Source: Vibrio aphrogenes (GTDB lineage: Bacteria; Pseudomonadota; Gammaproteobacteria; Enterobacterales; Vibrionaceae). Taken from it: a stretch of DNA of 64,000 nt. Shown here in pieces: positions 30,593-39,275 of the stretch. Made by a program: the position numbers and the translations under genes. The number at the start of each line of letters is the position of its first letter. Position 1 is the first letter of the stretch. The stretch is taken from positions 992,001-1,056,000 of the forward strand of contig NZ_AP018689.1 in NCBI RefSeq assembly GCF_002157735.2. Direction: 5' to 3'. The notes under the pieces were generated by a model. That model worked only from the letters and a program-made list of their open reading frames with translations. It did not search any database and was not told the DNA's origin.

Positions 30593-31798
30593 ATGATTTT
30601 TGAGCAAAGAGTAAAGCAAGCGTTATCAAGGCGACAAGAGCAAGGTCTATTACGGCATACGGAGATCTTTCGCCAAGGTCAACTTCTCACACATAGCCAT
30701 TTAGAGCAGCCTTTAGTCAATTTTTCCAGTAATGATTATTTGGGATTAGCGCAAGATAAAGAGTTAATTTCAGTTTGGCAGCAAGGGTTGAGCCTCTATG
30801 GTTGTGGCAGTGGAGCCTCTCCGGTCGTTACGGGAACCACTCAAGCTCATGCCGATCTAAAAGCTCGTTTATGTGAGTGGTTAGGCTATCCCAGCGCGAT
30901 ATTGTTGAGTTCAGGATTCAGTGCCAATCAAGCGTTGATATTTACGTTATTAAAACAAGGTGACTTGCTGCTGCAAGATAAACTGAATCATGCCTCACTC
31001 ATAGAAGCAGGGTTATTATCCCCAACTGAGATGGTACGTTTTAAGCACAATGATTTGGATGATTTGCATAAAAAGCTGACCAAGGTGAGTACAAAACAAG
31101 TCGCTAAGCTGATCATCAGTGAAGGGGTTTTCAGTATGGATGGCGATCAAGCCCCGGTACTGCAATTGATGACATTGGCTCAATCACAGCAAGCATGGTT
31201 AGCTTTAGATGATGCACATGGACTTGGGGTGCTTGGTGAGTTTGGTGGAGGCACGGTTGAAGTAACAGGGATTAAACCAACGCTGTTAGTCGTCACCTTT
31301 GGTAAAGCACTTGGGATCAGTGGCGCCGCGATTTTATGCGATCAAGCAACGGGTGAATATCTTACTCAGTTTGCACGACATTATGTGTATTCCACCGCCA
31401 TGCCGCCGGCACAAGCGTATGCGCTTAATCATTCGATTAACATGGTACAACAACAAAAATGGCGTCGAGAGAAATTAGCTGAGTTATCCGCTTATTTCCA
31501 AGACAAAGTGGGTAAGATGCCCCATTACCGGGCGACTCAAACCACGATAAAACCGTGGATCTGTGGCCGTAGTGAAGATGCTTTGGCGTTATCGGATGAG
31601 CTTAAACAACAAGATTTATGGGTCGGAGCTATTCGGCCACCAACCGTCACGGCGAATGCAGCCCGACTACGCATCACCTTAAATGCAACTCATAGTAAGC
31701 ACGATATTGAGCGGCTTAGTCAGGCTTTGCAGCGATTTTACGGTGAGAGAGGCAATTCTCAGCTTATTGCTTCCCAGCAGGAGAAGGCTCATGGCTAA
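30593..31798 (+). CDS. bioF: 8-amino-7-oxononanoate synthase
   Basis: PLP enzyme that condenses pimeloyl-ACP with alanine to KAPA. NFSSNDYLGLA, HASLIEAGLLSP, SEGVFSMDGDQAP, DDAHGLGVLGE and the Schiff-base Lys in VVTFGKALGISGAA are all present. Start at ATG 30593 (MIFEQRVKQAL) aligns exactly with the E. coli start (401 residues); an ATG at 30575, inside the bioB end, is the alternative. The stop overlaps the bioC start. Confidence 0.94.
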   Translation: MIFEQRVKQALSRRQEQGLLRHTEIFRQGQLLTHSHLEQPLVNFSSNDYLGLAQDKELISVWQQGLSLYGCGSGASPVVTGTTQAHADLKARLCEWLGYPSAILLSSGFSANQALIFTLLKQGDLLLQDKLNHASLIEAGLLSPTEMVRFKHNDLDDLHKKLTKVSTKQVAKLIISEGVFSMDGDQAPVLQLMTLAQSQQAWLALDDAHGLGVLGEFGGGTVEVTGIKPTLLVVTFGKALGISGAAILCDQATGEYLTQFARHYVYSTAMPPAQAYALNHSINMVQQQKWRREKLAELSAYFQDKVGKMPHYRATQTTIKPWICGRSEDALALSDELKQQDLWVGAIRPPTVTANAARLRITLNATHSKHDIERLSQALQRFYGERGNSQLIASQQEKAHG

Positions 31799-32579
31799 AG
31801 TTGCCTCAGAATACAAAGAGGGAGTTGCACAAGCTTTTAGCAAGGCCGCTAAGCATTATGACCAACATGCACGCTTTCAACGTCAAGTTGGGCGCGTGCT
31901 GCTTAGTCATTTGCCGGAAGATTTAACAGGATGGCGGCTAGTCGACTTAGGTTGTGGAACCGGCTATTTTACCCACGCCTTAGCCTTACGAGGTGCAGAG
32001 GTGTTGGCGATAGATATTTCTGCGGCCATGCTGGAGCGATGCCGCGCGCGTTGTGCAGGGTTATCGGTTCAATACTTACAAGCAGATGCTGAAAAGTTGC
32101 CTGATTTTATCACTGATGTGGATGTCATTTTTTCCAATTTAGCCTTGCAGTGGTGCGAAGATATCGATGATTTAATCCCTAAGCTTTTATTAAAAATAAA
32201 ACCTCAAGGGGTGTTGCTGTGGTCAACGTTGTTAGAGGGTTCACTAAACGAATTAAAATCAGCTTGGCAGCAAGTGGGTTCAACTTACCAACATATTAAC
32301 CATTTTCAGCCATATCAACAAATTCAACAAGCGATAGCCAGCTTGCAAGCACAGCAAAAGTTCTTTGAGCAACAAGCGATAACCTGTTGGTATTCATCGG
32401 CTTTGGCGCTAATGAAAGATCTTAAAGGGATTGGCGCGACTCATGGAGCTGGGCGCGGGCAAGGGTTAACCACCCCACAGCGATTAAAGCAAGTCGAGAA
32501 GGCATATCAAGATATTAAGGCTGAAAATAATTTATTACCGGCCACTTATCAGGTTGGTTTCGGAGTATTGCAACGATGA
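31791..32579 (+). CDS. bioC: Malonyl-ACP O-methyltransferase BioC
   Basis: Methylates malonyl-ACP so that fatty acid synthesis can build the pimeloyl chain. 262 residues: N-terminal VAQAFSKAAKHYDQHA, motif I VDLGCGTGYFT, FSNLALQWCEDI, and LKGIGATH near the end, all BioC hallmarks. ATG 31791 follows AGGAG and overlaps the bioF stop by 8 bases; the open frame extends 36 codons upstream inside bioF, but that part has no family similarity. The bioH esterase is not in this window. Confidence 0.95.
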   Translation: MAKVASEYKEGVAQAFSKAAKHYDQHARFQRQVGRVLLSHLPEDLTGWRLVDLGCGTGYFTHALALRGAEVLAIDISAAMLERCRARCAGLSVQYLQADAEKLPDFITDVDVIFSNLALQWCEDIDDLIPKLLLKIKPQGVLLWSTLLEGSLNELKSAWQQVGSTYQHINHFQPYQQIQQAIASLQAQQKFFEQQAITCWYSSALALMKDLKGIGATHGAGRGQGLTTPQRLKQVEKAYQDIKAENNLLPATYQVGFGVLQR

Positions 32580-33274
32580 ATAAAAAGATATTTATAACGG
32601 GTACTGATACTGAAATAGGAAAAACGCTGGTTTCCACGACTTTAATGAGCGCATTAAGAAAAATGAAGCATCGCGTGTCGGGATTTAAACCGATTGCAGC
32701 TGGTTGCGAGTATCATAATGGTGTTTGGGGGAATGAAGATGCACTGGCGCTGCAACAGGCCGCTAATGTTGAGCTGAGCTATCAGGATGTCAACCCATAC
32801 GCTTTACCCATACCTAGCTCGCCTCATATTGCTGCTCAAGCAGAAGGCATTAATATTGATGTCCAAGCTCTGAATCGAGCCTTATTGAAACATTCAGCGT
32901 CAGCAGAGATCACGATCATTGAAGGCGCAGGTGGTTGGCGTGTTCCTATATCAGAACAAGGTTTTTTATCGGATTGGGTGCGGCAAGAAAAGATCCCCGT
33001 TATTGTGGTTGTCGGGGTTCGTTTGGGATGTTTAAATCATGCATTATTAACGTATGAGTCAATTAAAAAGGATGGAGTAAAACTGCTTGGCTGGGTAGCC
33101 AATTGTGTGGATCCAGAGTTTAACGATATTGACGATAATATTGCGTTTTTGGAGCAACATTTACCAATACCACTTTTAGGTGTTATCCCGTATTTACGTC
33201 ATGAGCAACTCTCGTCACTTGAACAATATTTGGATCTCGCTCTTCTGACTGAGTCGCTTGATTTAATACCGTAA
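32576..33274 (+). CDS. bioD: Dethiobiotin synthetase
   Basis: ATP-dependent ureido ring closure of DAPA with CO2. 232 residues: P-loop GTDTEIGKT at residues 8-16, the KPIAAGCE substrate loop, and the GAGGWRVPI glycine-rich loop. It overlaps bioC by four bases (ATGA), typical of translational coupling. Last gene of the operon. Confidence 0.95.
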   Translation: MNKKIFITGTDTEIGKTLVSTTLMSALRKMKHRVSGFKPIAAGCEYHNGVWGNEDALALQQAANVELSYQDVNPYALPIPSSPHIAAQAEGINIDVQALNRALLKHSASAEITIIEGAGGWRVPISEQGFLSDWVRQEKIPVIVVVGVRLGCLNHALLTYESIKKDGVKLLGWVANCVDPEFNDIDDNIAFLEQHLPIPLLGVIPYLRHEQLSSLEQYLDLALLTESLDLIP

Positions 33275-33361
33275 ATATTTATACCAATCATAGTGGGGAG
33301 ATAAGTTCTAACGCCTTTATTTATGACCCCAAATGAAAGGTCGCATCGTATTCCACAAAAA

Positions 33362-33407
33362 AGCCGGACCTCAGCAATTGAATTGACCGCTAAGAGGATG
33401 CCCGGCT
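33362..33407. terminator. Imperfect hairpin after bioD
   Basis: Outer arms AGCCGG and CCGGCT with inner CCTC/GAGG pairing form a long interrupted stem, flanked by an A run on the left and weak T content on the right. It lies between the convergent bioD and the 50-residue ORF and may terminate both. Confidence 0.45.
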
Positions 33408-33458
33408 ATTTCTCCAAAGTAATATCTGTGAATGAAATCGTACTTGTTGAGTTTGTGA

Positions 33459-33611
33459 TTAATGATTCGTCGTTGTCTCTGGGATTAATTTGTTAGAGGC
33501 TTCTGCCTGTTTTTCTTTCAGCCCTAATCTTTCTTTGGCTTCTTCTTCTGATAAGCCTAAATGGTACGAGAGTAAATCGATCGCCATTTGATAGTTTTCT
33601 TTATCTGCCAT
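33459..33611 (-). CDS. Small hypothetical protein (50 residues)
   Basis: An open frame beginning MADKENYQMAIDLLSYHLG with AAGGA about 8 bases before ATG. The composition looks protein-like: an amphipathic helix, then a highly charged segment SEEEAKERLGLKEKQAEAS and a Thr-rich tail. I do not recognise the family. It is convergent with bioD, and about 390 bases separate it from htpX. A CRP-like site about 160 bases upstream could serve it. Confidence 0.6.
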   Translation of the reverse strand: MADKENYQMAIDLLSYHLGLSEEEAKERLGLKEKQAEASNKLIPETTTNH

Positions 33612-34004
33612 GCCGATATCCTTATGAATGCACTAAATGCAGCTAACTTAGTCTGCTGATTGGAACTGGGCAATACGACCAAAGTATTAAGAAGAGGCTA
33701 CCGTGAGTGATTTTATCTGTATTCATGATGAAATTCAGTTGCTTGGGTTGATTATAACGAAGTGCTAACACGTGAGTCAGATCACGCTTTATAATCAGCA
33801 GGTACGACAGGGTAAGCGCTGAGGAGAATACTTGATAAATTTAGAAGGACATTAAATGTTGCAATTTATCGCTTAACCTTGAAGTTAAAATGAAAGAATA
33901 TACTTATAGGATAGAGCCTAGCTGTAAAGTGGCTTAACTATTCATGTCATCAGATTTGATGGGATAAAACCGATAATGATAAGTTTCTCATTGGAGATAA
34001 AAGA
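33612..34004. other. Divergent region between the small ORF and htpX
   Basis: 393 bases without a convincing gene. It contains a CRP-like symmetric site at 33772-33785 and, near 33990, a GGAG-type ribosome site for htpX. No heat-shock (sigma-32) promoter could be assigned with confidence. Confidence 0.4.
33772..33785. promoter_or_regulatory. CRP-like site
   Basis: GTGA-N6-TCAC with perfect half-sites (GTGAGTCAGATCAC), matching the core of the CRP consensus. It is about 160 bases upstream of the 50-residue ORF and about 230 upstream of htpX; which gene it serves is not clear. Confidence 0.4.
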
Positions 34005-34868
34005 ATGAAGCGAGTGATGTTATTTTTAGCAACCAACTTAGCGGTGGTTTTGGTGCTAAGTGTTGTTTTAAATATTGTGTATGCCGTAACCGGGATGCAA
34101 CCGGGCAGTTTGTCTGGTTTGTTAGTCATGGCGGCCATATTTGGTTTTGGTGGTTCATTCATTTCATTGCTTATGTCTAAGAAAATGGCGCTGCGTTCTG
34201 TTGGTGGCCAAGTTATCGAAACACCTCGAAATGAAATGGAGCATTGGCTTGTTGAAACAGTGAGCCGACAAGCACAACAAGTTGGTATAGGGATGCCGAC
34301 AGTCGCTATTTATGATTCTCCGGATATCAATGCGTTTGCAACAGGAGCGAAACGTGATGATTCTTTAGTGGCGGTTTCTACTGGTTTATTGCATAACATG
34401 ACACGAGATGAAGCTGAAGCTGTTTTAGCACATGAAGTCAGTCATATTTCAAATGGTGATATGGTGACCATGACCCTGATGCAAGGTGTGGTGAATACCT
34501 TTGTTATTTTCTTATCTCGTGCGATCGCGAATATGGTGAGCTCTCGTGATAATGAAGAGGGTGGCGGCACGAATATGATGAGTTATTTCTTGATTTCGAT
34601 GGTGCTGGAATTAGTGTTTGGTTTCTTAGCTAGCTTTATTACCATGTGGTATAGCCGCCATCGTGAGTTCCACGCAGATGCAGGCGCAGCGGACTTAGTG
34701 GGCAAACATAAGATGATTGCGGCCTTAGAGCGTTTAAAAATGAGTCATGAACCTCAATTGGAAGGGTCAATGATGGCTTTTGGTATCAATGGTAAGCGTA
34801 CGATGATGGAATTATTGATGAGCCATCCGCCGCTAGATAAGCGTATTGAGGCTTTACGTCATTCATAA
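34005..34868 (+). CDS. htpX: Protease HtpX
   Basis: M48 zinc metalloprotease of the inner membrane that degrades damaged membrane proteins. 287 residues: two N-terminal helices (about 5-25 and 33-55), catalytic HEVSH (HExxH) in [13 protein letters not shown], two further helices, and the third zinc ligand Glu in [13 protein letters not shown]. Closely matches E. coli HtpX. Vibrio genomes place it after the biotin operon, as here. Confidence 0.96.
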   Translation: MKRVMLFLATNLAVVLVLSVVLNIVYAVTGMQPGSLSGLLVMAAIFGFGGSFISLLMSKKMALRSVGGQVIETPRNEMEHWLVETVSRQAQQVGIGMPTVAIYDSPDINAFATGAKRDDSLVAVSTGLLHNMTRDEAEAVLAHEVSHISNGDMVTMTLMQGVVNTFVIFLSRAIANMVSSRDNEEGGGTNMMSYFLISMVLELVFGFLASFITMWYSRHREFHADAGAADLVGKHKMIAALERLKMSHEPQLEGSMMAFGINGKRTMMELLMSHPPLDKRIEALRHS

Positions 34869-34888
34869 TTAAAAATAGCCTTTCTATT

Positions 34889-34923
34889 TTCGCCTCTTGT
34901 TACATCTGGTAATGAGAGGCGAA
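34889..34923. terminator. Hairpin after htpX
   Basis: Perfect 9-base stem TTCGCCTCT/AGAGGCGAA with a 17-base loop, between convergent htpX and ybaM. The T tract is poor. Confidence 0.45.
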
Positions 34924-34991
34924 ATTGTCTTTGTTTTAGTCTTAGCTAGCGTGAGTAAAGCGAGTATCTTAGTTGGCTTTATTGCTGATCG

Positions 34992-35162
34992 TTATTGTTG
35001 GGCTATTTTTTTTCTTAAATCGTCTTCTACAATCTTTAATGCATTTAACGCTATACGCGGATCAATGTGATTGGATTCGAGTAAATAAATCAAATCCACG
35101 GCGAGTTTGATGTCATCGGGCGCATTATCGAGCGGGCTGGAAGTTGTTTTATTCGTAGTCAT
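34992..35162 (-). CDS. ybaM: YbaM family protein (DUF2496)
   Basis: A 56-residue protein. The core LDNAPDDIKLAVDLIYLLE lines up with E. coli YbaM (LENAPDDVKLAVDLIVLLE), followed by the ALxIVxxD pattern. Function unknown. The ATG lies inside the 3' end of priC (14-base overlap), the same priC-ybaM pairing as in E. coli, which supports the call. It is below common length cut-offs. Confidence 0.88.
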   Translation of the reverse strand: MTTNKTTSSPLDNAPDDIKLAVDLIYLLESNHIDPRIALNALKIVEDDLRKKIAQQ

Positions 35163-35715
35163 TACTTGGGTTATGCCTTTCTCTAAAGGTAATTTGTTTT
35201 TCTATTTTTAATTTTGCGGCTTGGCAACGTTCTAAACGTTGTTCAGTTACTAACAGGTCTTGTTGTGCCTTGGCTCGTTCAAAACTACTGCATTGTTCAA
35301 CATGACGCGTTTTTTGTAAAACCAAATCTTTTAAGCGGATTTCCCATTCTTGGTGCTGGGATAAGTCTTGGTACAGCTCACTGATGGGCTTACGATAATG
35401 GCTGCTGTGCTTAATTTCATTATGACGAATCTTTGTAGTGGCTAATTCACGTTGAATTGCCTCCAACTGCGCGATGAGTCGTTGAGTTAAATGTTCTGCT
35501 CTTAATTGCGTTAAGCGTTTAGCTTGTTGTTCGCGGATGATACTTTCATAAGTCGATTTTGCTTCTGAGACACAAGGAACTAATAAGCGAGCACGACAAC
35601 GAAATAAATGTTCATCAAATAAAGGTTGATGATGCTCACCTTTGTACCTATCACGCTGTGCCGCTTGTTGGGACAGGGTTTCTAATTTATTGGCTATCTC
35701 TTGGAAATGACTCAT
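35149..35715 (-). CDS. priC: Primosomal replication protein N'' (PriC)
   Basis: 188 residues. Mostly alpha-helical and rich in Arg/Gln/Glu, with FDEHLFRCRARLL and AQLEAIQRELA resembling E. coli PriC (FDRHLFQTRA, AQLEAIAREA), and a C-terminal LERC-x-AALxKIE-type segment (LERCQAAKLKIEKQI). PriC restarts stalled forks by loading DnaB with Rep. Overlap with ybaM strengthens the assignment. PriC is poorly conserved, so identity is slightly less certain than length and context suggest. Confidence 0.85.
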   Translation of the reverse strand: MSHFQEIANKLETLSQQAAQRDRYKGEHHQPLFDEHLFRCRARLLVPCVSEAKSTYESIIREQQAKRLTQLRAEHLTQRLIAQLEAIQRELATTKIRHNEIKHSSHYRKPISELYQDLSQHQEWEIRLKDLVLQKTRHVEQCSSFERAKAQQDLLVTEQRLERCQAAKLKIEKQITFRERHNPSNDYE

Positions 35716-35740
35716 GGTTTACCTCGGTTCTTCAAGATGA

Positions 35741-36511
35741 TTATAGCCAAGCTTCATAAGCCAGTTTCAAGGCCATTACGCTAACCACAATAATAAATAC
35801 AGGGCGAATAAATGCTGCGCCAAAGCGAATCGCTGAATGAGCCCCGACATATGCCCCTGCCATTAAGCATAGCCCCATAGTTAAGCCCAATACCCAATTG
35901 ATATGGCCTAAAATGGCAAACGTCACTAGAGAGGTGAAGTTACTGGTAAAATTCATGGCTTTTGCGACGCCAGAAGAGAGCAATATATTCATGCGATATA
36001 AAGCCATATTGCTAACCGTCCAAAATGCCCCAGTACCAGGACCAATGGCTCCGTCATAAAGACCAAGAGTGAATCCTTGAATAATTTGTTTTTTATGAGT
36101 TTTCTTATCGAAAGTTGGCATCATCGAATGATTATCTTTCGGGGCTTGATGAAAAATCGTATAAATAGCGGTAGCTAGGATGATCAGGGGTAATAGCTTC
36201 TCTAACCAATCGGTACTAATGACATTGACAATCAGTGTGCCTGCAATAGCCCCAATTAAGGTGGCGATAAAAGATCGATACCAAAAGGCAGGAGTAAATA
36301 ACTGCTTTTTATAATAGGTAAAAGCCGCCGTTGAAGACGCAAAGGTGGCAGATAGCTTATTTGTCCCCAAGGCAAGGTGGGGAGGGAGGCCAATCGAGAG
36401 CAAAGCCGGGACGGTCAGCATACCGCCACCACCGGCTACCGCATCAATAAAACCCGCAGCAAAAGCAACGCAGCCCAGAATGATCATCATCGTTGGGTCT
36501 AACATTTCCAT
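35741..36511 (-). CDS. TSUP (TauE/SafE) family permease, YfcA-like
   Basis: 256 residues with about eight membrane helices. The first TSUP repeat has AAGFIDAVAGGGGMLTVPALL and LGTNKLSATFASSTAAFTYY, the second has GLYDGAIGPGTGAFWT and KAMNFTSNF; this is the YfcA subgroup. Family members export or import sulfur-containing anions or organic acids; the substrate here is unknown. It lies 26 bases before priC on the same strand and could be cotranscribed with it. Confidence 0.88.
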   Translation of the reverse strand: MEMLDPTMMIILGCVAFAAGFIDAVAGGGGMLTVPALLSIGLPPHLALGTNKLSATFASSTAAFTYYKKQLFTPAFWYRSFIATLIGAIAGTLIVNVISTDWLEKLLPLIILATAIYTIFHQAPKDNHSMMPTFDKKTHKKQIIQGFTLGLYDGAIGPGTGAFWTVSNMALYRMNILLSSGVAKAMNFTSNFTSLVTFAILGHINWVLGLTMGLCLMAGAYVGAHSAIRFGAAFIRPVFIIVVSVMALKLAYEAWL

Positions 36512-36577
36512 ATAAATTCTTCTTCTTTAGCGCTAATTCTTATCATCCATCGTTTGCATTGATAGCAAGAATTAGAA

Positions 36578-38659
36578 TCAATATTCAATTTTACGAGCAA
36601 AAGGCGGTAGTGAGTCTAAAAGTGATTTACCATAACGTTTAGTGACCAGCCTGCGATCAAGAATCACGACTCTACCAGAATCCTGCTCTTTACGCAGTAA
36701 ACGTCCGACCGATTGAATTAATTTTTTACTCGCTTCTGGTACTGAAACTTGTAAAAACGGATTACCGCCACGCTGTTCAATATATTCAGAATGCGCCTCT
36801 TCAACAGGAGAGGTGGGAACGCCAAATGGTATTTTGGTAATAATGAGGTTTTCCAATAGGTTACCTGGAAGATCTAAGCCTTCTGAAAAGCTCCCTGTTC
36901 CAAATATCACGCTGGTTTGCTTGAACTGACAATAGGCACGGTGTTTATTGAGTATTTCGGTGCGTGATGCTTTGCCTTGTATTTGTAAATTCCATTTAGC
37001 TTGAGTGGCCAAGCTAGCAATCTTCTCTGCCACTTGGTTCATTTGCCAATAGGAAGAAAATAGCACTAAATTCGCTTTTCCAAGTTCAATATAATCGGGC
37101 AAAATTTTCGCTAAATAGCCAGTAAAATCAGGGTGCTGTGGTTCATATTTGATTTTTGGAACTAATAACTCAGCATTCTCAGCATAATTAAAAGGCGAAG
37201 AGAGTGCTAAAAATTGCGTTGCATCTTCTTGCTTTTGGCTAATACCGGCTTGAATAGCAAAATATTGAAAGGAATTTAGTGCGCGCATCGTGGCAGAGAC
37301 GAGCACGGCTCCAGCGCAGCGGCTCCAAAGTTGGCGATCAAGTTGCCACCCCACCTCTAAAGGTGAGACGCTGATAATATAGTCATCTTCCCGTTCTGGG
37401 CTAATTTCTAGCCAGCGGGCAAGAGGGGCCCCTTTATCATGATTAGGTTCCGCCATTAAGTGCCACACTTTAGACAAGTTTTCTAATCGTTGTAGGTAAA
37501 ACCCAGCTTCTGTTAATACCGGCTCAGCTAATCGAGATGAGAGCTCTCCGTCCTTCACTCGTTCTGAGATAAGATCGGCAATTTTATTCATGGCCTGATA
37601 GGCTTTTTTACTGAGCTGCTTTAAGTTTTTGGACTCTTCTTCTAACCACGATGGTAGCTCTCCGTGTTGGAAGCGATAGATTTTCTCTTTAAATTCGTTA
37701 TGTGCCAGTTGTTTACTCAACTGATTTAAAGCTGGGATCAGTTGTTGAATCGCATCTTGTAATTCATTTCGAAATCGGGAGCTACGCTTTGCATCTGTTA
37801 AATTAGCGATTTTTATCACACCTTTATTCAAACTCTCTAACCAGCTAGCAGCCCCTTTTAAACTGGCAGAAGCTGAGGCATGTTCACGAGCCACATTAGG
37901 TAGGTGGTGTGCTTCATCGAAAATATAAATACTTTGTTCCGGTTCAGGTAAGATAACGCCGCCACCTAGGTCGGCATCAGCCATCACTAAACTGTGATTA
38001 GCAATAATGACATCAGCTTTATCTAAATCAGCGCGTGCTTTTTGAAATGGGCAATCGCGATGAGAAGGCATTGAGTTATTACAACTGTGTTTATCACTGA
38101 CAATGATTTTCCAAATTTCATCTGAAATAGTGTCAGGCCAACTGTCTCGATCGCCATCCCACTTATCGCTTGAGAAGGCTTGATAAAGGTCATTAAGCAG
38201 CTTGATATCTTGTTTCTGAGGCTTAGATTCAAACATGGCTATTTGTTGACCATCTTGTTGTATGCCTGATGCCAGCATCAACTTTTCAGCACAGCAATAA
38301 CGTTGACGACCTTTCGCTAGAATAAATGAAAATGGCGTCTCAACTAATCTTCGATATAAAGGCATATCTTTATGAATTAACTGCTCTTGTAAGGCCACGG
38401 TTGCCGTCGAAATAATGATCTTCTTATCGCTAAATTGTGCAAAAGGGACAGAAGCCATGAGATAAGCCAAAGATTTACCAATTCCAGTGCCAGCTTCGGC
38501 AACGATAATACGGTTAGATTTATGGTAATTACCGGCCAAGGTTTTTGCGATTTCAGCGACCAAGTAATTTTGCGCTCGACGAGGAATAAAACCGTCAAGT
38601 TGTTGAGAAAGGTTCTGATAACTTTGTTTGATGGCTTTTTGGATATTGGTTGATAGCAT
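36578..38659 (-). CDS. dinG: ATP-dependent DNA helicase DinG
   Basis: XPD-like superfamily 2 helicase (5'-3') that resolves R-loops and helps replication past transcription. 693 residues: Walker A EAGTGIGKS, DEAH box IFDEAHHLP, and helicase motifs VSATMRALNS, GTGSFSEGLD and QSVGRLLRKEQ. Four Fe-S ligand cysteines are present between motifs Ia and II (YCCAEK region, SCNNS, DCPF). The pattern PxEQSIYIFDEAHHLPDVAR-type and lengths match DinG rather than YoaA. It is divergent from the porin gene. Confidence 0.92.
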   Translation of the reverse strand: MLSTNIQKAIKQSYQNLSQQLDGFIPRRAQNYLVAEIAKTLAGNYHKSNRIIVAEAGTGIGKSLAYLMASVPFAQFSDKKIIISTATVALQEQLIHKDMPLYRRLVETPFSFILAKGRQRYCCAEKLMLASGIQQDGQQIAMFESKPQKQDIKLLNDLYQAFSSDKWDGDRDSWPDTISDEIWKIIVSDKHSCNNSMPSHRDCPFQKARADLDKADVIIANHSLVMADADLGGGVILPEPEQSIYIFDEAHHLPNVAREHASASASLKGAASWLESLNKGVIKIANLTDAKRSSRFRNELQDAIQQLIPALNQLSKQLAHNEFKEKIYRFQHGELPSWLEEESKNLKQLSKKAYQAMNKIADLISERVKDGELSSRLAEPVLTEAGFYLQRLENLSKVWHLMAEPNHDKGAPLARWLEISPEREDDYIISVSPLEVGWQLDRQLWSRCAGAVLVSATMRALNSFQYFAIQAGISQKQEDATQFLALSSPFNYAENAELLVPKIKYEPQHPDFTGYLAKILPDYIELGKANLVLFSSYWQMNQVAEKIASLATQAKWNLQIQGKASRTEILNKHRAYCQFKQTSVIFGTGSFSEGLDLPGNLLENLIITKIPFGVPTSPVEEAHSEYIEQRGGNPFLQVSVPEASKKLIQSVGRLLRKEQDSGRVVILDRRLVTKRYGKSLLDSLPPFARKIEY

Positions 38660-39275
38660 GCTGAGATCTCATAGTTGAACAACTGGATATTATCACAGTG
38701 GTTTAACTAAGTAATCTTTGATTTCTTCTATAAATGGCTGGGTATTTTTACAAATATTAAGGATTGAGCCTTTTTACCTACAAGTTCATTTGAATCTATT
38801 ACTGCTTAAAATTCATCCTATCGTAAAACTCTTGTCATTAAAAATAAGATCAAAGTCACAAATTAATGCATAAATACCAGCTCAGCATGACGATTGTATG
38901 ATTTGTGTTCGTTTTGGGGTTTTATTCTGTAAAATTAGCTATTTTTATGTTTTATAAACGTTAAATTTATATTTTTTTAGTTTTATAGACTGCTTTTTAG
39001 CTTTTAGATTAAGTGTTTGAGTATGAGTTTTCTTGTTTTATTAGGGTTTTCTTAAGAAATTTAATTAATATAAGTCATTGAAATTAAATGATTATATGAA
39101 TTTTTTTTGATGCGCTTTACATTTTTTTATTTAATTTGACAGTTTTGGGGAACTTATAGCAATCTTTGTGTGCGAATCAGATGTACTACTTATGAGCAGG
39201 CAGCTCGGAAGTAACAAATAAAAAAGAAAGGAATCCCAAAGGGAATTTCAATTTAATAAAAGGCAGTGGATTATT
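38660..39275. promoter_or_regulatory. Long AT-rich dinG/porin regulatory region
   Basis: 616 bases, very rich in A and T, with no open frame. A CRP-like site AAATAAGATCAAAGTCACAA begins at 38842 (right half TCACA perfect, left half two mismatches), about 420 bases before the porin start. T tracts at 38940-39060 are the kind that ToxR-like regulators and H-NS favour. A small inverted repeat GGAATCCC/GGGAATTT sits at about 39229-39247, just before the ribosome site. V. cholerae ompT is known to be activated by CRP from a distant site and repressed by ToxR. Confidence 0.5.

Noticed and set aside
31683..31790. 36-codon upstream extension of bioC
   Set aside because: Runs inside bioF, has no BioC similarity, and a good AGGAG-ATG start exists at 31791.
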